A stretch of DNA of 64,000 nt. Source: JAFLCM01 sp964510955 (GTDB lineage: Bacteria; Planctomycetota; Phycisphaerae; Phycisphaerales; UBA1924). The translations under genes and the position numbers were made by a program. The first letter of the stretch is position 1. Every line of letters begins with the position of its first letter. The notes beneath the pieces are model-generated. The model was given only the letters and a program-made list of their open reading frames with translations. It was not told the DNA's origin and did no database searches. Shown piece by piece: positions 7,036 to 15,586 of this stretch. Where the stretch lies: the NCBI GenBank assembly GCA_964510955.1, contig CAZEDW010000003.1:1-64000 (forward strand), written 5' to 3'.

Positions 7036-7459
7036 GGGTGAACTCCTCTCAATGGTCGCTCGGCCTCTTGGGTGGGGGCGAACGACAACCCGCGGCGGGG
7101 CTGTTGAGGTCCCGCCGCGTCGATACGAACCAACTATTCGCTCGGCGCGGGAGCGACGGGTTGTCGCTCGTCGCGCCCTTCCCGCTCGCGGTGTCGGTTC
7201 CCGGGAACGCCTCGGGGGCCGCGTGACGGGGATGTGATCCGGTTGAGACGTTGGAAGTATGGCCGCGGGTGTGGCGCCGGGCTACGGGGAAACCGCCCCC
7301 AACAGCGGGCGGGGGCGCGGGGAGAGGCCCGCGCGGCGGCGCGCGCGGATCAGGGTGGGATTCGGATTGACACGCGGCGGGCGGCGCGGCAGGAGCGGCG
7401 GGAAGTGCGGCGCGGGTATGCTGGTGGCCGATCGGCGTTCCGCCGGCGAGGTTGACCGA
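7036..7459. other. Divergent intergenic region, nothing firm
   Basis: The 424 bases lie between the divergently read dockerin-motif gene and the glycosyltransferase gene and must hold their promoters. A TTGACA at 7367-7372 has no matching -10 box at normal spacing. No gene, RNA or repeat could be supported. Confidence 0.5.
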
Positions 7460-8347
7460 ATGCACCGCCCCACACCGCGCGCCGAGCCAGTGATCGTGTT
7501 TGTGCCGTGCCACCAGCCGAAGTACCTCGACCTGGTGCTGGCGGGGATGTGCCGGCAGACGCGTCGGCCGGACCGGGTGGTGCTGTCGAGCGACACGGAG
7601 CATCCGGGGATCGGGGAGGTGGCGCGGGCGTGGGTGGGGCGCGTGGGCGTGCCGATCTCGTGGGTTCGGCGGGCGCACCACGGGGTGGTGCGGCTGTCGC
7701 AGGTGCGGAATAACGCGGCGCGGCACGTGGTGGTTGACCTGGGGATCACGCGGGGGCGGCTGATCCAGCTCGACGGCGACATGCTGGCTTCACCGTCGCT
7801 GGTGGAGCTGCACGAGCGGATGGGGCTGGGCGGCGAGCTGGTGTTCCCGTACCGCGTGGAGGTGTCGCGCGAGCGGTCCGAGACGTTGAGCGCGGACGAG
7901 ATCGCGGCGGGCGGGGCGTATCCCGAGGTGTCGGAGGGGGACCGGGCGAAGCTGGGGCATCGGGCGCGCCGGTACCGGCGGCAACTGTGGCTGCGCCGGC
8001 TGGGGCTGGGGCCGCTGCACAAGCCGAAGCTGCTGGGGGCGAACTGGTCGGGGGCGATCGAGACGTGGGTGCGGGTGAACGGCTTTGACGAGCACTTTCA
8101 GGGCTGGGGGTTCGCCGACGACGAGTTTGCGCGCCGGGCCGTCAGGTTGGGGGCGCGGACGGTGATCGCGGTGAACGAGATCATCGGGTTCCACCTGTGG
8201 CACCCGACGCGCCAGCCGTCGGGGGCGATGCGCGACAACCCGAACCACCAGAGGTTTCGCAGGCGGGACCTTCCGGTCCGGGCGGAGAACGGGATCGAGA
8301 ACCCGATCCCGCAGAACCCGGTGAGCACGGACGTGTTCGAGCCGTAG
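7460..8347 (+). CDS. Family 2 glycosyltransferase with galactosyltransferase-like C-terminal domain
   Basis: The 295-residue protein opens with the GT-A nucleotide-binding strand VIVFVPCHQPKYLDLVLAGM and has the metal-binding DGD motif (LIQLDGDMLAS, residues 105-107). The C-terminal block with VNGFDEHFQGWGFADDEFA (about 207-224) is the Glyco_transf_7C signature seen in chondroitin-synthase-like and family 2 enzymes; its acidic residues are expected to act in catalysis. No membrane segment is seen, so the enzyme is cytoplasmic and probably acts on a surface polysaccharide precursor; donor and acceptor are unknown. Start: ATG 7460 preceded by GAGG; upstream in-frame ATGs at 7418 and 7259 lack the family's N-terminal pattern. 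It stands alone on the + strand, followed 44 bases later by an unknown membrane protein. Confidence 0.85.
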   Translation: MHRPTPRAEPVIVFVPCHQPKYLDLVLAGMCRQTRRPDRVVLSSDTEHPGIGEVARAWVGRVGVPISWVRRAHHGVVRLSQVRNNAARHVVVDLGITRGRLIQLDGDMLASPSLVELHERMGLGGELVFPYRVEVSRERSETLSADEIAAGGAYPEVSEGDRAKLGHRARRYRRQLWLRRLGLGPLHKPKLLGANWSGAIETWVRVNGFDEHFQGWGFADDEFARRAVRLGARTVIAVNEIIGFHLWHPTRQPSGAMRDNPNHQRFRRRDLPVRAENGIENPIPQNPVSTDVFEP

Positions 8348-8391
8348 ACGGGCGGGCGGGGAGGGCCGGGGACGCCCCGGTATCCTGCGGC

Positions 8392-9222
8392 ATGGACCCG
8401 ACCCTTCAGTCGTTGCTTGTTGCCGGCGCCGGCGCGTTTGTGTTCACGCTGGGGCTCGCCGCGGTGCTTCACGCGGTCCCGCGCGTGAGCGACCGGCTCG
8501 CGTATGTATGCCGGCGGGCGCCGGTGCTGGACGTGATCGTGGCGATGATGACGTGGGGGCCGTGGGTGGCGGCGGGCGTGTACGCGGGGTGGTGGGGCTT
8601 GCCGGCGTGCGTGCTGGGGCAGATGCTGGCGATGGGGGTGTGGTGCCTGGCTCACGAGGCGGCGCACCGGGAGGCGGCGCGGGGGCCGAGGATCGTCAAG
8701 GCGCTGAACCGGATCGTGGGGCGGCCGCGGAATCACGCGGCGCTGTGGGCGTCGCTCTTGGCGCTGCCGGTGTTCTGGGTGATCCGGGCGGCGCAGGTGA
8801 TCGCGTATCAGCCGCTGGTGTGGCTGGTGCAGTTCCCACGGTACAAGCACGGGGAGTGGGTGAATGTGAGCCGCACAAAGTTCGGCGGGCTGATCGGGCA
8901 CGACCTGATCTGGTGCCTGTACTGCGACTGGATGACCGGCGTGTACAGCCTGGGGGCGGAGATGCTGCGGAACGTCGAGAGCTTCTGGTGCCCAATCCGG
9001 TTCTACGACGGCAAGAAGTGCGAGAACTGCCGTACGGATTTCCCTGACATTGACGGCGGGTGGGTGCGCCCGGAGGGGACGATGGCGGAGGTGGAGAAGG
9101 TGCTCCTGGAGAAGTATGGCTCGGGGCGGCGGGAGTGGTTCGGGCACCCGGCGCGGCTGACTGTGGAGGGTCGCGCGACGCACGCCCCGGGGACAGGAGG
9201 GGCCGCGGATGGACCCGGATGA
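8392..9222 (+). CDS. Cys/His-rich membrane protein of unknown function
   Basis: Starting at ATG 8392, the 276-residue product has hydrophobic stretches at about 5-27, 45-65, 68-86 and 115-140. The third ends in CLAHEAAHREA, an HExxH arrangement (His88, Glu89, His92) close to the membrane face. The second half is soluble and carries five cysteines, two as CLYC (175, 178), one in SFWCPIRF (200) and two in KKCENC (210, 213), suggesting a metal site. The tail from about 255 is low-complexity. I cannot assign a family: the HEAAH could be a metalloprotease motif or a desaturase-like His box, but no second His box or distal Glu pattern could be confirmed. It follows the glycosyltransferase by 44 bases on the same strand. 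Confidence 0.65.
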   Translation: MDPTLQSLLVAGAGAFVFTLGLAAVLHAVPRVSDRLAYVCRRAPVLDVIVAMMTWGPWVAAGVYAGWWGLPACVLGQMLAMGVWCLAHEAAHREAARGPRIVKALNRIVGRPRNHAALWASLLALPVFWVIRAAQVIAYQPLVWLVQFPRYKHGEWVNVSRTKFGGLIGHDLIWCLYCDWMTGVYSLGAEMLRNVESFWCPIRFYDGKKCENCRTDFPDIDGGWVRPEGTMAEVEKVLLEKYGSGRREWFGHPARLTVEGRATHAPGTGGAADGPG

Positions 9223-9305
9223 ACGCAGATAGAGCTTGTGCTCCCTGGGTTCATTCGCGCTCAGTTGTGGCGGCTGTTGGTCCGCGTTCGGCGCGGCGGC
9301 GGGCG

Positions 9306-10004
9306 TCAATGCGGCGCGGGGGCGACGGCGTTTTCGAGCAGGCGCTTCTCGTCGTCGGTGGCCTCGCGGCCGGGCATGGGCTCGGGGGCGAGGGGGGCGT
9401 CCATGTCCTGCAGCGAGCGTGGGAGCTCTTTCTTGGCGAGGCCTGACTGGATCTTGACGCGCTGGGCGCGGAGGCGTTCGAGCCACTTGGGGTCGCGCTC
9501 GAGCATGAGGGCGCGGCGGATGTTGTCGAGGGTTTCGTCGGAGGTTTCGCGGAGCTGGATGTCGCACTCGACGGCCCCGCGGAGCGCGGGGAGGTAGTAG
9601 GGATCGCGCTCGAGGGCGCCCTTGAAATGGACGCGGGCGTCTGCGGGGTAGCTGCGGGTCATCCACAGCAGGCCGCGGTTGTAGAGGGGGCGGGGGTCGG
9701 TGCGGCTCTGCTCGGCGGCGCGGGTGAAGGCCTGCTCGGCCTCAAGGTATTTGCCCTGCTTCATCAGGGAGACGCCGAGGTTGTTCCAGGCGGCGGGGAA
9801 GTCGTCGTACCTGCCGACGGCCTCTTCGTAGCCGCGGATGGCGCGGGCGGGGTCGGACTGATGCGCGGCCTCATAGGCGGCGGCGTGGGCGGCGGCGATG
9901 CGGGCCTCGTCGGCGGCGCTGACGCGGGCGGGGTCGCGGTGGCCCTTGGCGCACCCCGACGCGAGCACGCTGATTCCGGCGAGCAGCGCGAGAGTCGGCT
10001 TCAT
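9306..10004 (-). CDS. TPR-repeat lipoprotein at the end of the secretion cluster
   Basis: With the start at ATG 10002-10004 the product has 232 residues and a lipoprotein signal peptide with lipobox LASGC (Cys18), so it is anchored by lipid, most likely in the outer membrane. Three tetratricopeptide-like repeats follow (YDDFPAAWNNLGVSLMKQG, then RPLYNRGLLWMTRSYPADA, then a third ending in PALRGAVECDI). A second in-frame ATG seven codons upstream (10025) is also possible; no ribosome site distinguishes them. It is the last gene of the minus-strand type II secretion cluster, 52 bases after the GspM-like gene. By analogy with PilF/PilW-type pilotins it may help secretin assembly; that role is inferred from position and repeat type. 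Confidence 0.75.
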   Translation of the reverse strand: MKPTLALLAGISVLASGCAKGHRDPARVSAADEARIAAAHAAAYEAAHQSDPARAIRGYEEAVGRYDDFPAAWNNLGVSLMKQGKYLEAEQAFTRAAEQSRTDPRPLYNRGLLWMTRSYPADARVHFKGALERDPYYLPALRGAVECDIQLRETSDETLDNIRRALMLERDPKWLERLRAQRVKIQSGLAKKELPRSLQDMDAPLAPEPMPGREATDDEKRLLENAVAPAPH

Positions 10005-10056
10005 GCAGTTGGTGCGGTGGTTCATGGTGGTTGACATGGTGGGGCGTTGGGCGGGG

Positions 10057-10662
10057 CTAGCGCTTCTTTTCGTAGGCCGCGAAGGTGACAAGGCCCTGCC
10101 AGCCGGACTGGGCGGGGTTGAGCGAGAGCTTGCCGAGGAAGACGTTGCCGATGAGGGTGTTCTTCTCGACGTTGGAGATCCAGGTGCAGATCTTCTCGAG
10201 CGGGAGGTCGTTGGCCTGACAATCGACGGTGTAGACGTCGAGCACGCTGGCGAGGTTGGGTTGCCAGATTCTGCCCTGGGTCTTGGCGGAGACGACCAGC
10301 CCCTGCACGGGGAGACCGGGGGCGCCCGCGAAGACCTTCTGGGCCTCGGTTTCGATGTCGGACCCCATGACACGCAGCGGCGGGAAGAGCTTTTCGAGGT
10401 CGGGGCTCTTGGCCTTTTCGAAGTTCCAATCGGCCATGAGCTTGTCGATCTCGCGGGCCTTGGCGGCCTGGGCGAGGTAGGCCGAGCGGGCGTGCATCCA
10501 GCCCGCGAAGGTGATCGACGCGTAGAGCAGGAAGCCCAGGGCGGCGGCGGCCCCGATGAGAAGCAGGCCCGAGGGGCGGTTGGCGCGGTCGACGCCGTTG
10601 GCCATGGCTCGCAACTGGGCTTCGGCGGAGGGGGTCCGCCCGCGGAGGGAGGATTCGCTCAT
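10057..10662 (-). CDS. GspM/PilO-like assembly-platform protein
   Basis: The 201-residue product begins at an ATG that overlaps the stop of the preceding gene as ATGA, with GGAGG just upstream, so translation is probably coupled. A short cytoplasmic tail leads to one membrane span (about 31-52, GLLLIGAAAALGFLLYASIT), an alpha-helical stretch (ARSAYLAQAAKAREIDKL) and a C-terminal alpha/beta domain. This bitopic layout, and its position right after the GspL-like gene, is that of GspM or PilO, which pair with GspL/PilN in the inner-membrane platform. Sequence resemblance alone is weak, as usual for this family, so the assignment leans on context. Confidence 0.7.
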   Translation of the reverse strand: MSESSLRGRTPSAEAQLRAMANGVDRANRPSGLLLIGAAAALGFLLYASITFAGWMHARSAYLAQAAKAREIDKLMADWNFEKAKSPDLEKLFPPLRVMGSDIETEAQKVFAGAPGLPVQGLVVSAKTQGRIWQPNLASVLDVYTVDCQANDLPLEKICTWISNVEKNTLIGNVFLGKLSLNPAQSGWQGLVTFAAYEKKR

Positions 10663-12122
10663 TTCTCCCTCCACTTGCCGGTGAGGCTGAGGTTTGACGA
10701 CGCCGCGCCGGAGCTGATCTGCTGCTGCCAGGTCATCACGGCGCCGGTGCGGAGCTCATCGGCGAAGCGCTCGCGGTCCTCGCGGTCGGGGATGACGCAG
10801 TTCATGGTGGCGGACTCGGGCGAGAAGTTGATGCTGTTGAGCTTGGCGCCCTTGCGGTTGGCCAGGGCGTCGCACACGCGCATCAGCTCGGCGAAGATTC
10901 TGGGAGGGTCCTGGGGCGGGGTGAACGCGGGCGACTTGCGGAGCGTCTCGACCGCCTGGGCGAGCATCTCGGGCGGGTCGGCGTAGGGGTCCAGGTCGGG
11001 CAGGACCTTCTTGACGGTGGCGATGTTCTGCTCGCGCAGCTCGGTGGCCTTGCCCTTGATCTCCTCGGCGGCGCTGGAGAGGCGGTACCCAACGCTTCCC
11101 AGCCCCAGACCCAGAACGACGAGAGCCGCCGCCGACCAGGCGTAGCGCCAGCGCGTGGCGCGGGTGGGGCGGTTGGTGAGGCGGATGAGGCAGCGCCGGG
11201 CCGAGGCCGGTTCATCGGCGATCGTGCCGGCGAACTTCGAGCACACCGAGCCGATGGGGTCGGCCTCGGTGGCGGGCAGCGGCGTGAGTCCTTCCCATCG
11301 CCTGGCGATGGCCTCTGACACCGCCGAGGCGCTGGGACCGACGACGACCGCGCGCTCGGGGGTGCAGCCGAGCTGGCTCGACCAGCTCAGCCAGTCGAGA
11401 GTGGCGCGCTTGACGGCGAGTTCCAGGGGGTCTGTGGCGGGCGCGGGGGCCGGGTCGGCGGCTGGCTCGGACCCCGGCGAGCGCTCGGCGCTGCCGACGG
11501 CGACGGTGCCGGCGCAGAGCAGGTCGCGGCCTCGCTCCCAGACCCAGATGAGGCGGGTTGGCTCGGCGATGACGATCAGCGAGACGCGGGCGCCGGTCTC
11601 GCCGAGCGCCTGGGCCATGGCGTGCCACAGGCTGTGGACGGCGCCGGTTCGGATGCCCCGCGCGTCGAGCTGGTCGAGCCAGAGGCGCACGAGCGAGTCG
11701 GTCATGCTGATGACGGGCACCGAGCGGCCGGCGCCGGCGTCGGCGGCCTCGGGGTCGTCGGGCCTGGCGGCGCGAGCGGGGGCGGTGTCGGCGATGGGCT
11801 CGATGCCGGCGGTCGGGGCGAGCTCGCCCCATTCCTGGCCGCTGGTGCGCACGCTGGCGGCGAGCACGGGTCGCGCGAGGCTGGGGGAGTGCACGAAGAA
11901 GCACAGGCTCTCGTCCACGTCGACCACCAGGGCATCGATGCGCTTGCGTGCCCCGGAGGACGCGAACCACGAGGCCGCCTGGCGGACGCGCTGGCTGAAG
12001 GCGCGGGCGTCGTCGCGGTCGGCATCGGTGAGAGCGGGCGCGGTCCACGGCTGCGGAGCGCCGGCGCCGATGGGGCGGAGGAGCGAGAGGTCGGACCTGA
12101 TGAAACAAACGCTTGCGGTCAT
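10659..12122 (-). CDS. GspL / PilM-PilN-like platform protein
   Basis: The 487-residue protein has an N-terminal cytoplasmic region with an actin-like (PilM/GspL) pattern: ALVVDVDESLCFFVHSPS resembles a nucleotide-fold beta hairpin, and VAVGSAERSPG and RAVVVGPSASAVSEAI occupy the later part. A single membrane span (about 316-336, YAWSAAALVVLGLGLGSVGY) is followed by a helix and a periplasmic ferredoxin-like domain ending TGKWREK. Together this matches GspL, or a PilM-PilN fusion. ATG 12120-12122 is chosen; it lies 13 bases after the preceding stop. The role is to link the ATPase GspE to the membrane platform. An Ala/Pro-rich loop of about 25 residues interrupts the cytoplasmic part. Confidence 0.75.
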   Translation of the reverse strand: MTASVCFIRSDLSLLRPIGAGAPQPWTAPALTDADRDDARAFSQRVRQAASWFASSGARKRIDALVVDVDESLCFFVHSPSLARPVLAASVRTSGQEWGELAPTAGIEPIADTAPARAARPDDPEAADAGAGRSVPVISMTDSLVRLWLDQLDARGIRTGAVHSLWHAMAQALGETGARVSLIVIAEPTRLIWVWERGRDLLCAGTVAVGSAERSPGSEPAADPAPAPATDPLELAVKRATLDWLSWSSQLGCTPERAVVVGPSASAVSEAIARRWEGLTPLPATEADPIGSVCSKFAGTIADEPASARRCLIRLTNRPTRATRWRYAWSAAALVVLGLGLGSVGYRLSSAAEEIKGKATELREQNIATVKKVLPDLDPYADPPEMLAQAVETLRKSPAFTPPQDPPRIFAELMRVCDALANRKGAKLNSINFSPESATMNCVIPDREDRERFADELRTGAVMTWQQQISSGAASSNLSLTGKWREK

Positions 12123-12135
12123 GCCGGAGCGGGGA

Positions 12136-12924
12136 TTAGCGGTGGGGTTTGGGCGGGGTGAACGGCTGAGGATTGATGGGCACCGGCGACGGCGCGCCAC
12201 CACCGGTGCTGCCGCCGGCGCCGGGCTTGCCCGCGGGCTGAGGGATTTTCAGCGGCGGGCGCCCGGTGTGGGTCGGGTTGGTGGGCCCGCCGCCGGGACG
12301 GCCGGGCATGATGGGGGTGACGGGGTTGGCGGGGTTGGCGGGGTTGAGATCCGCCGGGCTCGTCGGGCTTCCCAGGGATGAGGGGTCGGCGCCGGATGGG
12401 GCGCCGGTCTGGAGCGCTGGCGCGGCCTCGGCCTTGCGCTTCACGGTTTCGGGCGCGCCGTTGGAGTCAAGTTCGAGGCGGTCGGGGTGGATGGCCTTGA
12501 GGACAATGGTGGCGTTGGGCCAACCGGGGTCGTTGACGCGCTCGCCCTCCATCACGAACTTCTGCTGGTTGTTGATCACGACCACGGCGGCGCGCGCCTC
12601 AGGGCTGTCGACAGTGCCGATGTATTCCCAGGTCAGCTTGGCGACTGGGATGATCTCGTCTTTTTTCCCGCCGGCGGTCTCGACGGGGGCTTTCCAAGGT
12701 TCGCGAAGGTTTTCGAGCTTGGGAGCGAGGGCGGCCCAGTCGTTGTTGGGACGGGCCGGCTCGTAGGCGGGCTTGGGGGCGCCCTTGGCCTTGGCTTCTT
12801 CGGAGGTGAGCTCGGGCTCGGGCACGAAGAGCGACCAGGGGATGAACCACACCGCGCCCGCCACCAGGGCGGCGGCGCCCGCGAGGGCGGGGCCGATCAT
12901 GCTGTTGCCGGGGGTGCGGGCCAT
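12136..12924 (-). CDS. PilP/GspC-like protein with proline-rich tail
   Basis: The 262-residue protein has one N-terminal membrane span (about 10-32) and a periplasmic part. The segment TWEYIGTVDSPEARAAVVVI, then QQKFVMEGERVNDPGWPNATIVLKAIHPDRLEL, has the pattern of the HR/PilP beta-domain (protein that touches the secretin periplasmic rings). The last 90 residues are a Pro/Gly/Asn-rich low-complexity tail. Its place between the gspK-like and gspL-like genes fits a GspC/PilP function. The tail is unusual for the family and may be a flexible periplasm-spanning tether. Start: ATG 12922-12924. Confidence 0.7.
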   Translation of the reverse strand: MARTPGNSMIGPALAGAAALVAGAVWFIPWSLFVPEPELTSEEAKAKGAPKPAYEPARPNNDWAALAPKLENLREPWKAPVETAGGKKDEIIPVAKLTWEYIGTVDSPEARAAVVVINNQQKFVMEGERVNDPGWPNATIVLKAIHPDRLELDSNGAPETVKRKAEAAPALQTGAPSGADPSSLGSPTSPADLNPANPANPVTPIMPGRPGGGPTNPTHTGRPPLKIPQPAGKPGAGGSTGGGAPSPVPINPQPFTPPKPHR

Positions 12925-12999
12925 GGGGTTTCGCGTGGACTTCCCCGCCGGGACGCGGGTCGGGGTGGGATCGGGGCGGTGCGGGAGTGTAGTTGTCGG

Positions 13000-13932
13000 C
13001 TAGCTGGACTTCTTGCCGCCAGCGGCCTTGGCGGGGGTGGTGCTGGTGGTGTTGGCTTTGGGATCAGTGGGGGATGGCGAGCCGGGCTTGGCGTCGGCGC
13101 CTCGGGCGGCACCGGATGGGCCGCGCGTCGGGGTCGTGTCGCCGGCGGACTGGAGCTCTTCCTCGAGTTCGGCGGTTCCGTCGCCGGGCACGATGGTGGT
13201 GTGCTTGATCGAGGGCATGTTGCCGTCCATCTGGACCAGCAGGCGGTAGCGGCGGACGGCCTTGGAGTCGTTGACACGGGCGCGGATTTCGTAGAGCGAG
13301 GGGGCGAAGGTGAGGACCTGGCTCAGCACGCTGGTCTTGTCGGCGAAGCCGGTGGCCTGGAGGGCGTTGGTGAACTTGGCGGCGTCCATGCTGGGCTCGT
13401 CGCGCATGGCGATCAGAAGCTGGGTGAGCTGGTCGTTGTTCTCGCCGACGGCCCGGAGCACCTCGTCGGGGGCCCCGAAGAGGCTGATGGTCATGGGGCC
13501 GACGCGGCGTTCGAGGTCGGGGCGGTCGGGAGGGAGGCGGGCAACGATGTCGTGGAAGTAGAAGTTAGACTCGGCGTTCATGGCGCCGGTGAGGGCGGTC
13601 TTGACGGTGCCCTGGCCGTCACGGACCGAGAGGCTGATGGTGTCGCCGGAGGGCAGCACGATGTCGTAGGCGGGGAGGCGCTGGCGGGAGTAGTCGAGCA
13701 TTTTCTCGCGGATGCCGGGTCGCTGCACCCATTCGAGCACGATGTCGCGGATGCCGAACACCTCGTGGTGGCGCTTGTACTCGTCGTAGCGGCTCTGTGC
13801 CAGGGCGGACTGGGTGGCGCTGCGGCCCAGCGCGACGCCGATCACGATCACCCCCACCACCATCACCATGAGCACGAGGAGGAAAATGAAACCGCGGCTC
13901 GGGGCCCGCGTTTTTGAGCGGGTGGTGTTCAT
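13000..13932 (-). CDS. gspK: Minor pseudopilin GspK-like
   Basis: The 310-residue protein begins with a prepilin-type leader (SRGFIFLLVLMVMVVGVIVI, cleavage after Gly14). The +5 residue is not Glu, which is characteristic of GspK tip pseudopilins. The large globular domain follows (HEVFGIRDIVLEWVQRPGI, later helix-rich parts) and a low-complexity Thr/Pro/Ala/Lys tail of about 60 residues. Its start ATG overlaps the stop of the GspJ-like gene as ATGA. In family members GspK caps the pseudopilus with GspI and GspJ; all three are adjacent here. The C-terminal tail has no known counterpart. Confidence 0.75.
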   Translation of the reverse strand: MNTTRSKTRAPSRGFIFLLVLMVMVVGVIVIGVALGRSATQSALAQSRYDEYKRHHEVFGIRDIVLEWVQRPGIREKMLDYSRQRLPAYDIVLPSGDTISLSVRDGQGTVKTALTGAMNAESNFYFHDIVARLPPDRPDLERRVGPMTISLFGAPDEVLRAVGENNDQLTQLLIAMRDEPSMDAAKFTNALQATGFADKTSVLSQVLTFAPSLYEIRARVNDSKAVRRYRLLVQMDGNMPSIKHTTIVPGDGTAELEEELQSAGDTTPTRGPSGAARGADAKPGSPSPTDPKANTTSTTPAKAAGGKKSS

Positions 13933-14987
13933 CGGATCGACTCCTTGGTCGATCCGGGGGAGCCGGTGGAACCGGTGGGCTTGGTGCTGGCGGGGGTCTT
14001 GGCGGCGGGCGCAGAGCCTCGGGAGCCGGTCGGTGCACTCTGGGCGCCGTCCTGGCCGGCGTTTGTCGGGCGGCGATCGCCCGAGCCGTTCACGTCGAGC
14101 CCCGCGTCGGACCCTTCCTCGGCGAGGGTCTCTTCCTCGACTTCGGGGACCGGGCGTGGGAAATCAAAGAGCCAGTCGAGCAGCTCGCCGCTGGCGGTGG
14201 CGAGGCGCAGACGCAGGGCGGTGGGGTAATCGGCGTCGTACCACGCGGCGGCCACGTCCTGCCAGCCGTCGCGCGACTTGTCGAACCGGGGGCGCGGGAG
14301 CACCTTCCATTCCCATCCCAGGAGCGAGTCCACGATGACGACCGGGGTCCCGGGCGGATCGATGGGTCGCCACTGCAGGGCCCAGAGGGTGGGGTGTTTC
14401 TCGTCGGGGAGGCCCTCGACGACGCCGCGGATGAGCGGGGCGGTGCGGAGGTCCCACAGCTCGATCTGGTCGGTGCCGTAGGTGGGCGGGACGGGGGGTT
14501 CGCTGAGGGCGACCTCGAGGACGGGCTGAGCGCCGCCGCTGCCTCGGGCTTCGAGGCGGACCTCCATGCGCGGGCGGAGTTTCTCGCGCTCGTCGGCGTT
14601 CATGGCCTTGGTGGCGGCGAGGGCGCGGGCCTGCTCGATGGCCTGGGAGTGGACCGTGGTGTCGTCGATCGGGAGGCCCTTCTTCTCGGCGTCGGCGCGG
14701 AGGGACTTTTCCACCTCGGAGACTTCGGCGGCGGAGGGCTCGGGGCCGGCGACGGGCGCATCGGAGGGCTTGAGCGCGGTTGCGCCGCGGGTGATGTTGC
14801 GGATGATGCGGTAGGCGCGCTGGAGCGCCGCGGTTTCGTTGAATCGCTCGGTCGCGGCCTTGTCGGCGCCGGTGACGATACCGAGCAGGCTGAGCGCTGC
14901 CAGGGCGATGAGCGTGCTGAGGGCCAGGGCCACCACGAGCTCGGCGACGGTGAAGCCGCGGGGGTTGATGGGGCGGCGCGTGGTCAT
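13929..14987 (-). CDS. gspJ: Minor pseudopilin GspJ-like
   Basis: From ATG 14985-14987 the product has 352 residues with the prepilin leader MTTRRPINPRGFTVAELVVA: Gly11 cleavage site, Phe12 and Glu16 at +5. A long hydrophobic helix follows to about residue 36. The body is long for GspJ (usually about 200 residues) and includes the segment ELWDLRTAPLIRGVVEGL and a conserved-looking LRLRLATASGELLDWLF strand; the last 75 residues are a Pro/Gly/Ser/Thr-rich tail. A TTG six codons upstream (15005) would overlap the previous stop. It lies between gspI and gspK, the usual order, and supports a type II rather than type IV pilus reading. Confidence 0.75.
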   Translation of the reverse strand: MTTRRPINPRGFTVAELVVALALSTLIALAALSLLGIVTGADKAATERFNETAALQRAYRIIRNITRGATALKPSDAPVAGPEPSAAEVSEVEKSLRADAEKKGLPIDDTTVHSQAIEQARALAATKAMNADEREKLRPRMEVRLEARGSGGAQPVLEVALSEPPVPPTYGTDQIELWDLRTAPLIRGVVEGLPDEKHPTLWALQWRPIDPPGTPVVIVDSLLGWEWKVLPRPRFDKSRDGWQDVAAAWYDADYPTALRLRLATASGELLDWLFDFPRPVPEVEEETLAEEGSDAGLDVNGSGDRRPTNAGQDGAQSAPTGSRGSAPAAKTPASTKPTGSTGSPGSTKESIR

Positions 14988-15001
14988 TCGCGGGGGTGCG
15001 G

Positions 15002-15586
15002 TCAACGCCCGGGGGCGGGTGTGGGGGCACCCGGGGCGCCGAGGCTGGCGTTGTCGAGTTCCTTCCCGAAGCGGCGCTGGAGCTTCTGCATCAGCGAGTC
15101 CTGGTCGCCGTTGATCCAGTTGTAGATGCGGGTCAGCTCCGCCAAGGGTGGCTTGCCGGCGGGGCCCTGGTTGTCGTTGTCCTCATAGACGCGGACGGTG
15201 AGCATGTTCAGCCGGGTCTTGAGCTTGTCGGTGCCGCTGGCGTCGGTGAAGCTGTGGGTCGAGAGCTTGACGGGCTTGCCGGCCTGCAACTGCCCTGACT
15301 CGTCCTCGGTGAGGAGCATCTCGTCCATCTCGAAGGCGTAGTAGTTGGGCCCCATCGCGGTGCGCCTGGCCTGGCCGGCGAGCTGGTCGGGGTCTTCCAT
15401 CTGCTGGAGGATGACGCGGTGGGCGACCTCGACGGCCTCGAGGCGCTTGCGGTCGCGGACGGCGAGGTTGGCGACGAACGACATCCCCGAGAAGACGGCC
15501 GCGGACGCGATCACCAGCGTGACGGTGGCGATGACGACCTCGATGAGGGTCAGGCCGGGGCGGGATGGGGCGGCTACGCGGCTCAT
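15002..15586 (-). CDS. gspI: Minor pseudopilin GspI-like
   Basis: The 194-residue protein starts at an ATG that overlaps the gspG stop by four bases (ATGA), giving tight coupling. The leader is SRPGLTLIEVVIATVTLVIA with the cleavage Gly11 and Glu16 at +5. After the hydrophobic helix, RDRKRLEAVEVAHRVILQQM is the typical GspI extension, and the C-terminal domain ends in a Pro/Ala-rich tail. Together with GspJ and GspK it is expected to form the tip complex of the pseudopilus, processed by a prepilin peptidase that is not encoded in this window. Confidence 0.8.
   Translation of the reverse strand: MSRVAAPSRPGLTLIEVVIATVTLVIASAAVFSGMSFVANLAVRDRKRLEAVEVAHRVILQQMEDPDQLAGQARRTAMGPNYYAFEMDEMLLTEDESGQLQAGKPVKLSTHSFTDASGTDKLKTRLNMLTVRVYEDNDNQGPAGKPPLAELTRIYNWINGDQDSLMQKLQRRFGKELDNASLGAPGAPTPAPGR

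Noticed and set aside
7367..7372. TTGACA as a -35 box for the glycosyltransferase gene
   Set aside because: No -10-like hexamer at 16-18 bases; one TTGACA in several hundred bases is expected by chance.
8098..9666. Minus-strand frame of about 520 codons opposite the Cys/His-rich membrane protein
   Set aside because: Pro/Arg/His-dominated, overlaps a better-supported gene with hydrophobic segments and motifs, and has no family features.
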